Positions 11,846 to 24,500 of a stretch of 64,000 nt of DNA are shown piece after piece; positions within the stretch are counted from its first letter, which is position 1, and the number at the start of each line of letters is the position of its first letter. A program made the position numbers and the translations under genes. The stretch is taken from positions 71,790,424 through 71,854,423 of the forward strand of contig JACSVZ010000014.1 in assembly GCA_014706295.1 (NCBI GenBank), in the 5' to 3' direction. The DNA comes from Lycocorax pyrrhopterus obiensis. Its lineage: Eukaryota > Chordata > Aves > Passeriformes > Paradisaeidae. The notes below the pieces were generated by a model, which saw nothing but the letters and a program-made list of their open reading frames with translations, was not told the DNA's origin and searched no databases.

Positions 11846-14800
11846 TTTTCTGCAAGCCTGGAACCTTCAAGACAATGGAAGTGCCCTGTTATGGGAGAGG
11901 GAGGAAGGGCGTGAGTGACTTAGGGTGGAAAAGGAAATCCTACTTGTAGCAGGTTTGGACTAGGCCGACAGGTGGATGAAACATCAGCTCTTAATGTTGA
12001 AGGTTTTTTGCTCTTCTCTTAATGTCCTGAAAGCAGCCCATATCCAGCATATCAGCAGAAAATGTACAGTTCCAGAAACCTTGCTGGGAAACTCTCTGAT
12101 GCTCTCGGTAATGCACTTGCTCCCAGCCAAAAAAAACAGGGCATGTTCTAAGTGGCACCACTCAGCTCTGTTTTTGAAGATTTCAGTAGCAGACTTTCTC
12201 TCTCCAGCCATGTTCCTCAGCAAGACTCCATGTGGCAGTGAATATTTTCTTAATAGAGCAGTGTATGAGTAGGTCAGGCCAAATCCTGGCTCATGCAGTT
12301 GGTGCTTTCCACCCAAAATGTTTTCTCACGGCTTTGGTGCTGAAGGAGTGCCTTACCTGGAGGAGGGATTGTAGGATTTGGTGTGTCCATTTCCATCTCA
12401 GCAGGAAAGGTACTGCACTGCAGGTCAGGTGGTCCAGACCTGCGTCCCAACTTGTGTTATTGCACACAGGTGTGCAATAGGGTTGGCACGCTTGAATTCA
12501 CTGCCAAAACGTTCATGATCAAAAAGTGCAACACACTTGGTTCAGTGACCTTGAATCTTGATTTAAAGGTTAATATTAAACACTGATGCAGATGTTGCTC
12601 TGTAACGTAAATGCAAAGTATTTTATATATTTGTATTTTCCAAAGCCAGCGTTTACTGTTCTAAGTATATTCAACCCACTGTCTTCCACTCAGTGAAGAT
12701 TTTCCTTGGGATCAGAATGACAATTACAAATAGGTAATTACATTCCTCCACCAGATATGCTTGAATCCCCAGAATAACTTACGATTTCTGTTATTCATAA
12801 TTTATTTTTAATTTCCAGGGGACATCAGAAGGGTGTCGATTTAATATGGACCGGCAGAAGGCTGCTTATCAAAAAATCATTGTGATGTTCGAGTTACTGT
12901 TCTTATTAAATCACATCTATATAGCAGAACTGCCTTTCCAGTCCAAAAGAAGCCTTAACAATCTAAGACTATTTTATTTTATGATATTTTTACTTGGTAT
13001 TTAATTTATCAGGTCATTACCAAATCAGACAGTCTGTGAGCTATAAGATATTATTTGTTTGTTACTACTCTCCATTCCCACTCAGCAGATGTATGAGACA
13101 AGTCGTTCTGTGACTTGTCACACTTGTTCTCATTTTTTATGACAAGCCTAAAATCTTATATCTCTTTGCTGGTAACTGTGAGTTCTATTATTGTACTCTT
13201 TTTTCACATGCCAGAGTAACCTTGTGTGTTAATTGGTATCTAGACAGCTCCTCAAAACCGTGCAAAAATCTTGCATGAAATCAAGTCTCTATTTGAAGGT
13301 TTGAGGTTTTGAGAAATGTGTAAATGAATTTTCCTTAGACCTCTGACAGGGTGCTTGTCTTCATGATATCGAAGAAGAAGTTAATATCCTTTGGAAGACA
13401 TTGAAAAGATTCTACAGTTATTAAACTTGTTGAGTTGTTAGTACTGGTGAGGAGAGGTGAGCCCAGATTTAAAAGGTTCCCCCAGAACACATTGATCCCT
13501 GTGTTTAACTTGCACAGAACAGCTGCAGGTTCTGTTTTCATATTTCTCCGTTGTATTGCAGCACTGTCTGTTCTTCTCAAAATTTGTCTCTGAAAAAGAT
13601 CATGATTAGACTTTACCATTTGTACATTTAAATTTGGAGGTGGTTTTCCACATTTTCAGACTACTTGGAATGGTAAAACAGATTTCACTGACAATTGAAA
13701 TCTGTTTAAAAAAAATAAGGATCATAACTTTTACTGTAAGTTTGATGAGAACCTAGTTTTCAATTTCAGGCGAAACAGCCTAGTTTTAGATTCATTCCCC
13801 CATGCTCCTCTGTAACCAATCCTGCTGGCATTGCATCAGTTTGCACAATATTGACCCCTAAATAGCCTTTAAAACTGACCTTAATATTGGTAAACTCTTA
13901 AACATTAGAATAAGTAGCAGCAGTTACTTTGGGACTACCCTGGGAATCTTAGTGGCCTGACAAAATAAATCCTCTCAGTGATGACAACAGAGAAAATGAT
14001 AATTTTCTTTTATTACTGACAAAATACTTTTATATCATCGAAAGATGCCTTGATGGAAAAAATACTACTACCAAAAAAAGGTATTACCCACCATCATAGG
14101 GCCTTTCATTTTCATATCATATTTAACCATAGCTTTGCAGCTCTAAGAACAAGATTTGCTGAGGATCTAACAGGGAATTGCTAATCACTTATTTAAAATG
14201 AACATTTTAACAGTGAGGTTCAAGCTTTTTTTCTTTTATTGCAAAATTAAGTTAATTTCAGTGCAGTATTTCCTCCAGGTTCTTCACAGAAGATGTATAT
14301 AGTTGTGTTTAATAAGAGTTCATCTTAAGCTTAAAATTTTCACCAAAAAGTATCTTTACTCCCCTTTTATCAAGTAATTTTTTCCCATCCTGACTCGTAA
14401 CTTTCCTCAATTTGTCTGCCAATAGAAGGAGCTCCTGCGTTAGGCAACAAGCTGGAGCTCCCAGGAGAACCTTTTCTCTGATCCAGACAGATGGATTCTG
14501 GTTTTCATAGCGTGTGTGTGCGTGCGTGATGTGTACAAAAATTTTGATTACAATTTTTGTACTAACTATCCAGTCACATTGCAAACAAACCCTGTGAGAT
14601 TATTGCCAGATAAGAGCATAGCACTGTTTAGAGGGAGAGCTTCTTTATTTTTGGGAAAAAAAGGTTTATCTGCTTGTATCTTGCAGTGTCTGTAAGCATT
14701 CTGCTGTAGACGGGTGCTCAGCCTTGTCCTGCTTTTTGTGATGAAGGACATTTCCTGACTGCAAACTTAAACTGTTAGGTGGTATTGGAGAAACACTGAA

Positions 14801-14976
14801 GATCAGAATGATAGAAAACACTGGTTCCTGAGGATTTTAAAGGTGTTGCTGGTATCAATAGGGAAAGCAAACATGTACATCCTGTGTGGAAAGAGGATGA
14901 TACCCCTGGAACAGCCACTGATTCGGCGTTAAATATTTCAATTTTTCAGAGAAGATTTTCATGTTTCGGTGATGTT
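11846..14976. other. Non-coding stretch with one inverted repeat
   Basis: Unique AT-rich sequence apart from the inverted repeat at 12458-12479. Open frames up to 110 codons at 11.98-12.32 kb lie on both strands over each other, which argues for chance. A strong minus-strand donor (CCAG|GTAAGG) near 12352 has no acceptable acceptor. Confidence 0.6.
12458..12479. repeat. Near-perfect palindrome: 10-bp inverted repeat, 2-nt spacer
   Basis: TATTGCACAC, then AG, then GTGTGCAATA. The arms are exact reverse complements. It could form a small cruciform, and the ATTGCACA halves are loosely like C/EBP half sites. Any regulatory role is inference. Confidence 0.6.
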
Positions 14977-15812
14977 CACGGAACCACAGAATATGCTGAG
15001 TCAGAAGGGAGCCACGAGGATCATCAAGTCCGACTCCTGACCATGCACAGGACCATCCCCAAGAGTCACACCACGTGCCCAGGAGCATGATCCAAACACT
15101 CCTTGGTCTCAGACTGGTGCTGTGACCGTTCCCTAGGAAGCCTGATCCAGTGCCCAGCCACCCTGTCAGGGAAGAACCTTTCCCTGATATCCAACCTAAA
15201 CCTCTCCTGACACAACTGCAGGCCGTTCCCTGGGTCCTGTCCCTGGTCCCCGCAGAGCAGAGGTCAGAGCTGCCCCTCCCCTTCCCCTCACGAGGAAGCT
15301 GCAGAGCTGCAGTGAGATCTGCCCTCGGCCTCCTCTTCTCCAGCGGGACAGACCAAGTGCCCTCAGCCGCTCCTCACACGGCTTCCCCTCAAGGCCCTTC
15401 ACCGTGCCCATGACCCTGCTTTGCACAGGCCCTGGCAGTTTAATGTCTTTTTGACACTGTGATGCCCAGAACTGCACACAACGTTCCAGGCGAGGCCTCC
15501 CCAGCCCAGAGCAGAGCAGGACAATCCCTCCCTGGCCCGGCCGGCCATGCTGGGCCTGCTGCCCCCAGGACAGGGCGCAGCCACTGACCAGGACACCAGG
15601 CTCCTTCCCCTGGCGCTGCTTTCCAGCCCCTCATTCCCCAGCCTGTCCGTACAGCCAGGGTTACCCCACCCCAGGGGCAGAATCCAGCACCTTCTGCAGC
15701 TGAACCTCACGCGGCTGGTGCTGGCCCAGGCCTCTCATCTGTGCCGGCCTCTCTGCAGGGCCTCCCTGCCCTCGAGGGAGCCGACAGCTCCCCCAGCTTT
15801 GTGTAGTCTGTG
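14977..15812 (-). mobile_element. CR1 LINE, longest copy in the window, spanning RT C-terminus and 3' end
   Basis: About 0.84 kb on the minus strand. The low-coordinate end carries the CR1 3' segment (antisense ACCACAGAATATGCTGAG, then GGATCATCAAGTCC). Moving up, one passes antisense of the ORF2 C-terminus (CGAGGAAGCTGCAGAGCTGCAG) and of the reverse-transcriptase thumb and C-terminal region, ending near the antisense GTGAACTTTCTTAG. The segment is much richer in GC than its surroundings. It belongs to a different, older CR1 subfamily from the copies at 11.5 and 36 kb. It is 5'-truncated, as most CR1 copies are, and broken by frameshifts. Confidence 0.92.
15196..15710 (-). pseudogene. Remnant of CR1 ORF2 (reverse transcriptase C-terminal part)
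   Basis: Two overlapping minus-strand frames carry pieces of the CR1 ORF2 polyprotein, whose full form has an endonuclease and a reverse transcriptase used for target-primed retrotransposition. The frame at 15710-15399 has NPGCTDRLGNEGLESS, equivalent to the CR1 'lgrgNPgytYRLGnerLESSpaErDLGV' block. The frame at 15477-15196 has FWASQCQKDIKL, then LEGKPCEERLRALGL, then SFLVRGRGG. The switch of frame around 15.4-15.5 kb shows an indel. Endonuclease and catalytic RT motifs are absent because of 5' truncation, so the remnant is dead. Confidence 0.8.
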
Positions 15813-17995
15813 AACTTTCTTAGTATCTGCTCCTCTTATTCCTGTGGAAAAGTTACTGTCACTTTGCTTTTTATTTTTTCATTCACTGCTCCTTATCTGA
15901 GGAGTTTTTTTCTCACCTCTATCAGTACAATGGTGCAGGAAATAAAATAAAAGCCATAAAACATGCTTTGCTTGCCAGAGTGTAATGAAACAGAGGGCAT
16001 TATAAAAGAAAGATCCCTCCTGACTTACTTCATATGGCATTTTGCCTACACAACAGTGAATGATCTCTCTTAGAGAAAGACCTGGAGTAAAAATTGAATT
16101 GTCGAGCAAAAAGCCTGTAATACTTTTTTTTCCAGACATGTACAGACTGGAGCCTTTACTTGCACTTAGGCTGCAAAGCAGAGACCCTAATATACACTTA
16201 CAGCTTCTGTAGATAGATGAAAAAGCATTGAAAAGACAAAAAGAAGAATATCAGACCAGACCTAAGAGACATGGTGTGACCTGGGGATTCTACTTCTTCC
16301 TTTTTCCTCTCTATATATTTTCTATTGGCTTTCTGAAGTCAATAGAGGTATGAAAATCCCAATCACACAATATAACCCCTAAATACTCCAGGGCCAGATT
16401 CTCAGGTGGATTTATTTCGTCTATCCTTCACATCTTTCATCCAGTACAAAAAGACCCATAAATTGGCAGTCTGTGCCTGGTAGAGCACTCCCCTGGTATG
16501 TGGAGAAGCTGTTGTGCATTGCTTATCTGGTCTGGATATTTCTCTGTGCTTGCCCTCTTCCCAAGAGAGAAGGAGAGAGGTGATATGGCCAAGCTGTGCT
16601 CCATCATATCTCTCACTGGAATGGCTTCTATTATTCTTTTTTTTCTCATTAATGTATCTATCCTATACTACTTCACTGCAAGATAGAGTTGCATTCCTGT
16701 TCTCTACATTAATAAGTAGAGAGCTGAGATGTAGAGATTCCAGCCTTCAGCTCAGCCTCAGCTATATCAGTACCCAGCATATTGAAAGTATCACTCAGGT
16801 GACTTTGTGGATTTATGATGCAGCTTTATGTGAATCTAAGTTTGGCTGTCTTTATTACTTATCTGCCAACAGCTTTAAATGTGTTTTATATACACAAAGG
16901 TTTGCAGCAAAGCTCAAGAAAATCCTATATCAGCTAATTATTGCTCTCAATTTCTGTCAAATCCAAAAGAAGAACTTTGGCAAAGGGGGAAAAAAGCCCC
17001 TGCTGCCTAGTCAGTCTAGGTCATTTGGTTATTGTGACCCCAGACTGATTTGGGTACATCATTGCGTCTAAACTTGGAGAATTTTGTTGTGATACTGTGT
17101 CAAAATTCTGCAACCATAATCAATAGATCAGAGTTCAAGCTGTTGTCTCACTAATGGACATGCTTCCCTCACAAATGATCTGGGGCAGCTGGGGAAAATC
17201 TATCCCCCAGATTTAGTTTTTCCTGTAAAAGTGCATGGGTTCAGCTGCTGCTGTTACAATACTATGGTCTAACAGCAGCATGAATTTGAGAGCCTATTAA
17301 TCTCAGTGCCTACCTTACACGGGAACAGGGAGCAACTGCCTACAAGCTCAGATTTTTTATCTCAGTCACATTTCAACTCTCTGGCAGGACCTTTCAGTCC
17401 TTAGGTTTGCTCCGGGCAGACCACTCTGTGCCACCCCCTGGGCTCAGCCTTGCTCATCAACACCTTTCTGCATAGCAGAAATGCCTTTGTGATCACAGCT
17501 GGTGACAGGTAGATCTTTCTTCCTCTCCTGACATTCCTCCTTTTACCTCTAAACCAGGCCTATGTCATTAAGGAGAGGAGAGAAACTGATAGGCAACTCT
17601 GCTTACTGCACTAGTTAGGCATCCCTGTGCTTCTTGTAGTTTTGCTGCTGTTGTGCAATTATCCGCAATCACACTGAGTTTTGTCTGAGGGAATGCAAAC
17701 AGAACATTCGCAACATCCCAAACAAGCAACATGGTCACAGAAGCTCTTAAATGGCACAAAGAATGAAATAAACAATCCAAAAAACCTTAGTGATTTATAT
17801 GAAGGCTACATCAGAAAAGTCCCCTCCTTAGCCAGCTGAATTACTTCTCCCCTGACAAGGCTGCTGTCAGGTTTTCAGTGTAGACCACTCAGACAAAGAT
17901 CCTCCATGGGAGAATCTGTCAGAAATCCCATTTAAAGTGCAGGTTTCTCTTCCAGTGTCTTCAGCAAGGAATACTTTTGTGAACATCTTCTTACA
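15813..17995. other. Non-coding stretch with a chance 186-codon open frame
   Basis: The plus-strand frame at 16514-17071 is the longest in the window that lies outside repeats. Its predicted product has a phenylalanine- and leucine-rich stretch in the first third and no motif I recognise, no conserved start context and no neighbouring splice partner. I treat it as chance. The remainder is unique sequence. Confidence 0.55.
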
Positions 17996-18385
17996 CAGAA
18001 TCCCAGAATCCCAGAATGGTTCAGGCTGGAAGGGACCTCAAAGCCCATCCAGTGCCACCCCTGCCATGGGCAGGGACACCTTCCACTGTCCCAGGCTGCT
18101 CCAAGCCCCAATGTCCAACCTGGCCTTGGGCACTGCCAGGGATCCAGGGGCAGCCACAGCTGCTCTGGGCACCCTGTGCCAGGGCCTGCCCACCCTCCCA
18201 GGGAAGGATTACTTCCCAATATCCCATCTAACCCTGCTGTCTGTCAGGTTGAAGACATTCTCTCTTGCCCTGTCACTCCAGGCTCTTGTAAAGAGTATCC
18301 TCTTGCAGCTCCTTCAGGCACTGGAAGGCCACAATGAGGTCACCCCAAAGCTTCTCTTCTCCAGGCTAAACAATCCAAACTCTCA
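17996..18385 (-). mobile_element. CR1 LINE, 5'-truncated 3' end
   Basis: The low-coordinate end has the antisense terminal repeat (CAGAATCCCAGAATCCCAGAA), then GGTTCAGGCTGGAAGGGACC and the antisense GGGCAGGGACACCTTCCAC block. The high-coordinate part continues into ORF2 antisense (AGGCCACAATGAGGTCACCCC, then CTTCTCTTCTCCAGGCT). On the minus strand the frame carrying WAGPGTGCPEQLW and related shadows is CR1-derived. The terminal repeat is duplicated two to three times, as is normal for CR1 ends. Confidence 0.92.
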
Positions 18386-21300
18386 TACGTCTGATTCTAG
18401 AGATGCTCATGTTTCTGGACCTTCCTGGTCCCAAAGACTCATCAGACATTCAATTTGGTGGATCTGGAAGAGGAATCATAGACACCATCTTACATCCAAT
18501 GGTTTCTAAATTGTTTATTTACTCACCAGTCATTCTTCACCATCACAGTGAATAGTTTTGTTTCAAAGGTATGCAAAATATCTCTACTAACACAGGTGTA
18601 ATTTTCTATGCTGTACTGACCAGTGGAAAATATCATCTTGCACCACTTAGCAATAACATTTCCCTTTCTAGTGACTCATTTTCCTGTTTATGTCTTCCAC
18701 TGAATTTTATCATTTACATCACCAGCCATGACATATTGCACCCTTGTCAACACCAAATGCAACAACCGTACTTATTAACAACTAATTAATATCAAATGTG
18801 ACTTTAATAAAACATTTGGAGTGAATATATGTTCAGAGCTACTAAACCACGGACTCTTCTTTAAAGCATTTTGAGACTGTACAGACTGTTTTCCCCAGAC
18901 AGCAATCCAAATATCACTGTAGTGGAGATCTTCAGTCCTTGTAGGACCTTACGAGAAAATGAATTTGTAATTATGCCACTGAAACTACTTCCTTCTGTGG
19001 TAATATTGCAGTAAATTTCATGCATATATTGAAGTAGTTCATATTCTGAAAACATGTACTTTCTTGCTCTTGTCAATAGTAAATTTTCCATACAGACATA
19101 TTGACAGTCTGCTTCTCTTTGATGCTCATCACAATTATCAAGAGCAGATTTCAGCCAAAAATTCTTTCATCCTAATTTTCACCCTTTTTTTGTGTTAAAA
19201 ATTGCAGTTGGAGATCTTTATGCTGTACAACTTTATAAACTGGGTTTTTTTAATATTCTCATTCCAGGCATTTTACATTTTCTTAATTGTATGAGCCATT
19301 TTCTTTTACAGCAAAGACCCTTGGCTCCTTCAAAATGATATAATTTAAATGTACAAATTCACAAGATCAATGCAAGCAGAATGGGGCTGTCTGTTCTTAT
19401 ATTAAAATGTTTTATGCTTTAACAACAAAAAAATTCCTTGCTTTATGCATAAATCTCTTTGGTCAAATATTTAGTGTGTAACCACGACCAAAACTTCTGC
19501 TCCAGGGGATCTGGGCACAGGTACTGGACAGTTCCTCTCTATGCAAGTAGTCAGAAGCTCTCTAGTTCTGACCAAAAATTCTCTGAGAGGTGATGTTGAA
19601 AGGAAATAGGTTTATTCAGGGTGTGTTCAAGTGACTACACGGGAAGGTAAAGAAGTGTGCTTTTCCTCTCATGACTTTGTCCTCAGTTTCGCCATTTTGC
19701 CCATTTGATTATTTACTCTGCAAGGCTATTAATTTAAATGTCACACCTGGGCTTCTCATTTTATGTATGAACAAGCACCAAATCACTCCGCTTACTACAG
19801 AAAAGTTTCAAAACTTCTTTTCTTTGTCAGTCAACACCATGCAACCTTAAAATTATAATCTTTCACCCTAAAATAAGAGCTATCTAGAAGGGACCACTGT
19901 ATGACTATAATTGTGTTTCTCTTAAAAAAAAAAAAAAGTAGTACTCAGAAATGTTCTTTCAGGGCATTATTTTTAATTTACAGGGGCATTATCAATTTCT
20001 TTGTGCTAATTTATTTTGTTTCTTTTTGAGAGACGCTTAAATTTTGTAATATTTTCCAATTTAAGAAAAAAAAATCTGTCTGCATAGTATGTAAATAAAC
20101 ATATTACTCCTTATAGACTTTGATTTTGAACCCTCCCTACACTCTTGCTTTCTTCTGAAATGAAACGAGAGCAACAAAACATTTACAGCTTTGGAGTGAA
20201 TGTTTCTGACGCTCTTGTTTTGGGGCCAAAGCCACAGGAGAGAGTGGAGTGTGGCCTTTGGAAACTTTTATAAACTGAAATCGAACTTTTCTGCGTGTCC
20301 CAGCGCTCAGGGCTTTTGAAGTGTCCATTTCTCCTAGGATGTATTTCCCATTCCTGGCAACAATAACTTCTGTTAGCATTTCCCTACAACTGCTGAAGCC
20401 TGATAAAGAGATCCCTTTCACAGATGGCACTTATCTTCATGTTGGCATACAGCAGTGGAAAAAAACCCCATCTTTACTCAGAGTAATGCTTTCAAATGCT
20501 CCAGAATGGTGGTAGGAGAGAGAATATTTCCCAAACACTTTTTTAAATAATTGGAAGTATTTAAGTACTGAAATGCTTTACTAAAATGCTTTTCATGTCT
20601 TTTTAACAAAAAGAATTAATTTTATTAAAGTTTATTACATTAATTTTAAGCACAACGTTCCATAAATTAGAAACTATCAGTAGTAAAATAAGATAAATAT
20701 ATTAACGGTAACATGACGTCCTATATATCTATTTTATTTTCTCCATCATCTCATGATCACAGATTGTATGGATTGTTAATCTCTCCAGTGAAGGTTGGCA
20801 AATATTTTTAAAATCAGGAATTTTTGTCTCAAATTTGCTTTTTGAGAAGGAAAGAAAAATATGCAGTCTAAAGCCACAGCATGCAGACTTAGCATGAAAG
20901 CTGGTCTGTAACTTAAACCAAAAATAGTATATGATAATGAAATTGTGCATATATTACAGAGAGGTTCATTTTCATCTCACCTCCCCTGGTCTGGCAGTGC
21001 TGTGAAATCTAAATTGAATGGCTGAGGGAACAACTGGAGGTGTGGGAAAGCAGGGCGGGACAGACAGATGGTCTGCTACATAAGTCATGCTCTCAGAAGC
21101 CGATTGTTTAAATTTTTATGTGTTCAAAACCCGCTCCAACCTTCTGAAGCAGAGCTTGTGTTCTATCACCAACACACGGTAATATCCCCAAAGAAAGTGA
21201 TGGTCTCACAGAGCTTTGGGAAAGATAGCAGGGCATTTAGACACTGTATTTTCTGTTTTATGCTTTCCCTAAACTGTCATCCAATGTCTTTTGCATAATG

Positions 21301-21436
21301 ATTGGGTTGGTTTGACAGCCAACACATTCATTTGTGGTCTTCAAGGTGAGCTCTTCTCAGGCTAATGACAAAAGGTTGTTGCCCCACTGCAATTTCCATG
21401 GACCTTCACTTAGATTGGGTGGTTGCTGTCCAAAGC
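18386..21436. other. Non-coding stretch
   Basis: AT-rich unique DNA. It includes a run of 14 A at 19924-19937. A 97-codon minus-strand frame at 20137-20430 (containing ARNGKYILGEMDTS) lacks a convincing acceptor and donor and is not called. Nothing else recognised. Confidence 0.6.
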
Positions 21437-21567
21437 TGTCGTGCTAAAACTTTGCACAGGGTGCTGAGGGACGTGGGTTGATGGTGGGCCTGGCAGTGCC
21501 AGGTTAGCAGTTGGACTCAGGGATTTTAGAGGTCCTTTCCAACCCTCAGGATACTGTGATTCCATAA
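21437..21567 (+). mobile_element. Degraded CR1-like 3' end
   Basis: The segment has GTTGGACTCAGGGATTTTAG, AGGTCCTTTCCAACCCTCAGG and a terminal ACTGTGATTCCAT. This is the pattern of CR1 subfamilies whose 3' end reads 'ttggactngatgatcttagaggtcttttccaacc'. The upstream part (TGCACAGGGTGCTGAGGG) is weaker. The copy is short and diverged. An LTR of similar sequence is a less likely alternative. Confidence 0.6.
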
Positions 21568-24500
21568 GATGGAAGTGTGTGAGGCTCCGTGGTCTCTGAG
21601 GCGGTGGCACTGCCGACTGCAGATTAAAATCACTTGCAGAAGTAAAGATATTGCAGAGATGATGGCAGGTAATGCCTGCCAGAGCCAGACAGTGGAAGTT
21701 GAAGAAATTGCTATCACCATACAATTTTTTTTGAGGCAGGTTTCATACCACATAAGTGCCATCAGCACTGTGTTCCTGGAGGCAAACACATTTCAGAGTC
21801 AGAGATGGAACCATACAATCCAAAAAACCCAGGCTATTTGGAAAGGTGGGGTTTCTTCTGCACCATGGCAGCCTTGATCCAGGACTGTAGGCATGTGAAG
21901 AGACAGTACTGCAATGCTGCTACTGGGTGGTTTCTAAAATGTTTGCAAAGTTTTTTGTGGTTTTAAGCTCAGCTGAGGATGAAGCACCACGCAGCCACTT
22001 GCTCAACTCACCCTTTCTTATCTGCCCATCCAGGTGGAATAGTAAAAAGGGAAAAACAAGTGCTGCACAATGCAATTGCTCATCACGTGCAAATTGATGC
22101 CACACCCTTCTTCCCCAACCCAGGTCCGCTGTGATTCTAGGTTACTCTCCCAGTTTATACACTGGGCATGATGTTCTACAGCGTGGAATATCCCTTTGGC
22201 CAGTTTGGGTCACCTGTCCTGGCTATATTTCCTCCCAGTTTCCTTTGTGAACCTCCTCACTGGCAGAGAAGGAGACAAGGAAAATAAAATCCTTAGATAA
22301 ACACGAGTGAGTGAAAACCCAAGCCATCAGTGTTATCAACTCTATTCTCATTCCAAAGCCCAAATGCACCACTGGCAATTGAGAAGAAATTAACTCTATT
22401 CCAGCTGAAACCAGAACTACTGTTATTTTCAATTTTGTTTCTGCACCCAGGTGATCCTTTTCTTTTCCCTCCCCGAGTCAAAGCACAGATTATGTGAATG
22501 CTCCATGTTGTGAAAATTTTCCACTTCAGGTTTCAATTAATTTTTTAAAAATTTCCTATCTATATTAAGGCATTAATATTACAGCATGAGGAAAACTCCA
22601 TCATCCAGCATATTCTAGTAATAAAAGGGTTTTTTTTAATATATACTATATTATTGAACTCTTCAAATACAGGACTAACATGATCAGAAAGGGGCTGCAG
22701 AGAGTGACAGATTAAAAAAAAAAATTTAAAAGGTCTCATAATTGTGTTATTTGTAAATCAGATTTTTAACAATGTGGTTTCTAACACTGCAAATGAAAGT
22801 TTCATGATTTTTTTCCTCCAAGCCTAATTGCCAAGTATTACAATAAATAATTTTCCTGGGAAAAGATATAGGAAGAGACACTGGTAATTTAGATTTCTAA
22901 TTAGGATACAAATCCCCCTTTGCATCACTGAAATTAAATTAAGCTGATAATAACAACTTTGTTTGAAACACTTTTTGTTTTCAAGCACCTTTTTTTTTCA
23001 GTCTTTACATCCCTGTTGTTTCTGTCCTAACTCCATCATGGTGATTGTCTTAATGGCACCCAGACTGGTGAGTCCTCTCAGTGTCTCCTTTCTATTGGCC
23101 TTTGCCACATCTAGGAGTGAGATCAGTCACAATTACTAAGTAAATGAACCAGCCTTGCTGTAGGAATCCAGTCCCTGGGTATTACTCCTCTTTCTTTTCC
23201 CAGAGCCATATGGAGATGCAGCAAGTTTTTAATAACATCCTCATGCTGCTCCATGTCCTGAGAGCTGCAGAGTCATCCTGAGTAAAGGGGATCTGAGGGC
23301 TCCTGTGCATGTTTAATGTTGTTATTCTCATTCCCTTTACATTGCAACTGGGTCACCCTGGAGGAACTTGTGTAAAACATTGACCTACTTCTGGAAAAGA
23401 ACGGAAAAAAACCTGCAAAAAATTATGCAAGAGGCTGTGTTTTCCATTACGGGAATTCTTTAGGCTCCAAAAGGATGGGGTTTGGAGTAACAGAGGCTTG
23501 GAGAGAAAGAAAAAAGTCAGACAGGAAAACTAAAAGGGTCCATAATTTAGCGGTCACATGGAAAACTCATCAGATATTTGAAGAAATTCAGAGACATGGT
23601 GGTGAAGTTCCCCAAATAATGTTCTTCATATCTGATGAACAGGATACTGTCCTCAAGTAATTCACATCTAAACAGTCTTTAGATCAGGACAAACAGGGCT
23701 AGTAGGCTATGGTCCTGCACTTCGGGCTGTTTAGTTGTTGGCATTGAAAATGCATCATCTGTCTGTTTATAATTCTAAAGGTTAGCTGTTAGCAGTCATC
23801 TGTCTAAGACTTTTCTACCTTTTTATTTTAGTAACCAACAGAAAAATGGGTAGGTCCAACGAAAGAAAACCACCATGGCTTTAGAAAGCATTTCCCAGCA
23901 TTTGCCCCTCATGATGGGATTTCTCAAGACCTCTGAAGAGCCGTGTGCAAGTTGAAAACAGAAAAAAACACTAGGTGTCAGTTCAGTGAGCGGCTGACAA
24001 AATTGTCTTGGGCTCTCCTTTAAATGGTGTAGTATCACAGCAGCTCTTGCTCTGTCTGGCAGCCCAAAATCACCAAACTTCCCCCTTCACACCCTGCCCT
24101 GAGGGAAAGCTTTCCATCTTTTTCTCAAATCCTATGCAGAACAAACAAAGCAATGAAAACAGGAAATTTACTGTTGATGAAATCTAGTTTAGCCACCGCC
24201 AGCACCAATTCACTTTATTGTGTGTGGTACGGGGGAATATAAGGAATGGAGAAAGAGCAGAATGGACTATCAGAACTAGAAGTGATAGGGTAAATCCACT
24301 GATATTACTTGTTTATATTAACCTGTTCATTCAAGGTGAGAGAAAAAGAAAATTTCCACCTTTACCTTTTTTGACGTGTCTGGTATGTGAGGACATGAAT
24401 GTCCCATGCTTTTTTTTTCTCTGTCTGCACTTGAACCCACCCAAGATACCCTAATAATCAGTCGGCAGTTTTACAGTCACACTCAAGCCCAAGAAAAATA

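Noticed and set aside
11412..11918. Several open frames of 83-152 codons on both strands
   Set aside because: They lie on a GC-rich CR1 copy, and only the ORF2 tail frame has meaning. The others are shadows.
15150..15790. GC-rich stretch that could pass for a CpG-island promoter
   Set aside because: It is explained fully by the antisense CR1 copy.
17932..18509. Plus-strand frame of 190 codons and overlapping frames
   Set aside because: Most of it is the antisense of a CR1 3' end.
20137..20430. 97-codon minus-strand frame containing ARNGKYILGEMDTS
   Set aside because: No convincing splice sites at its edges and no recognised family.
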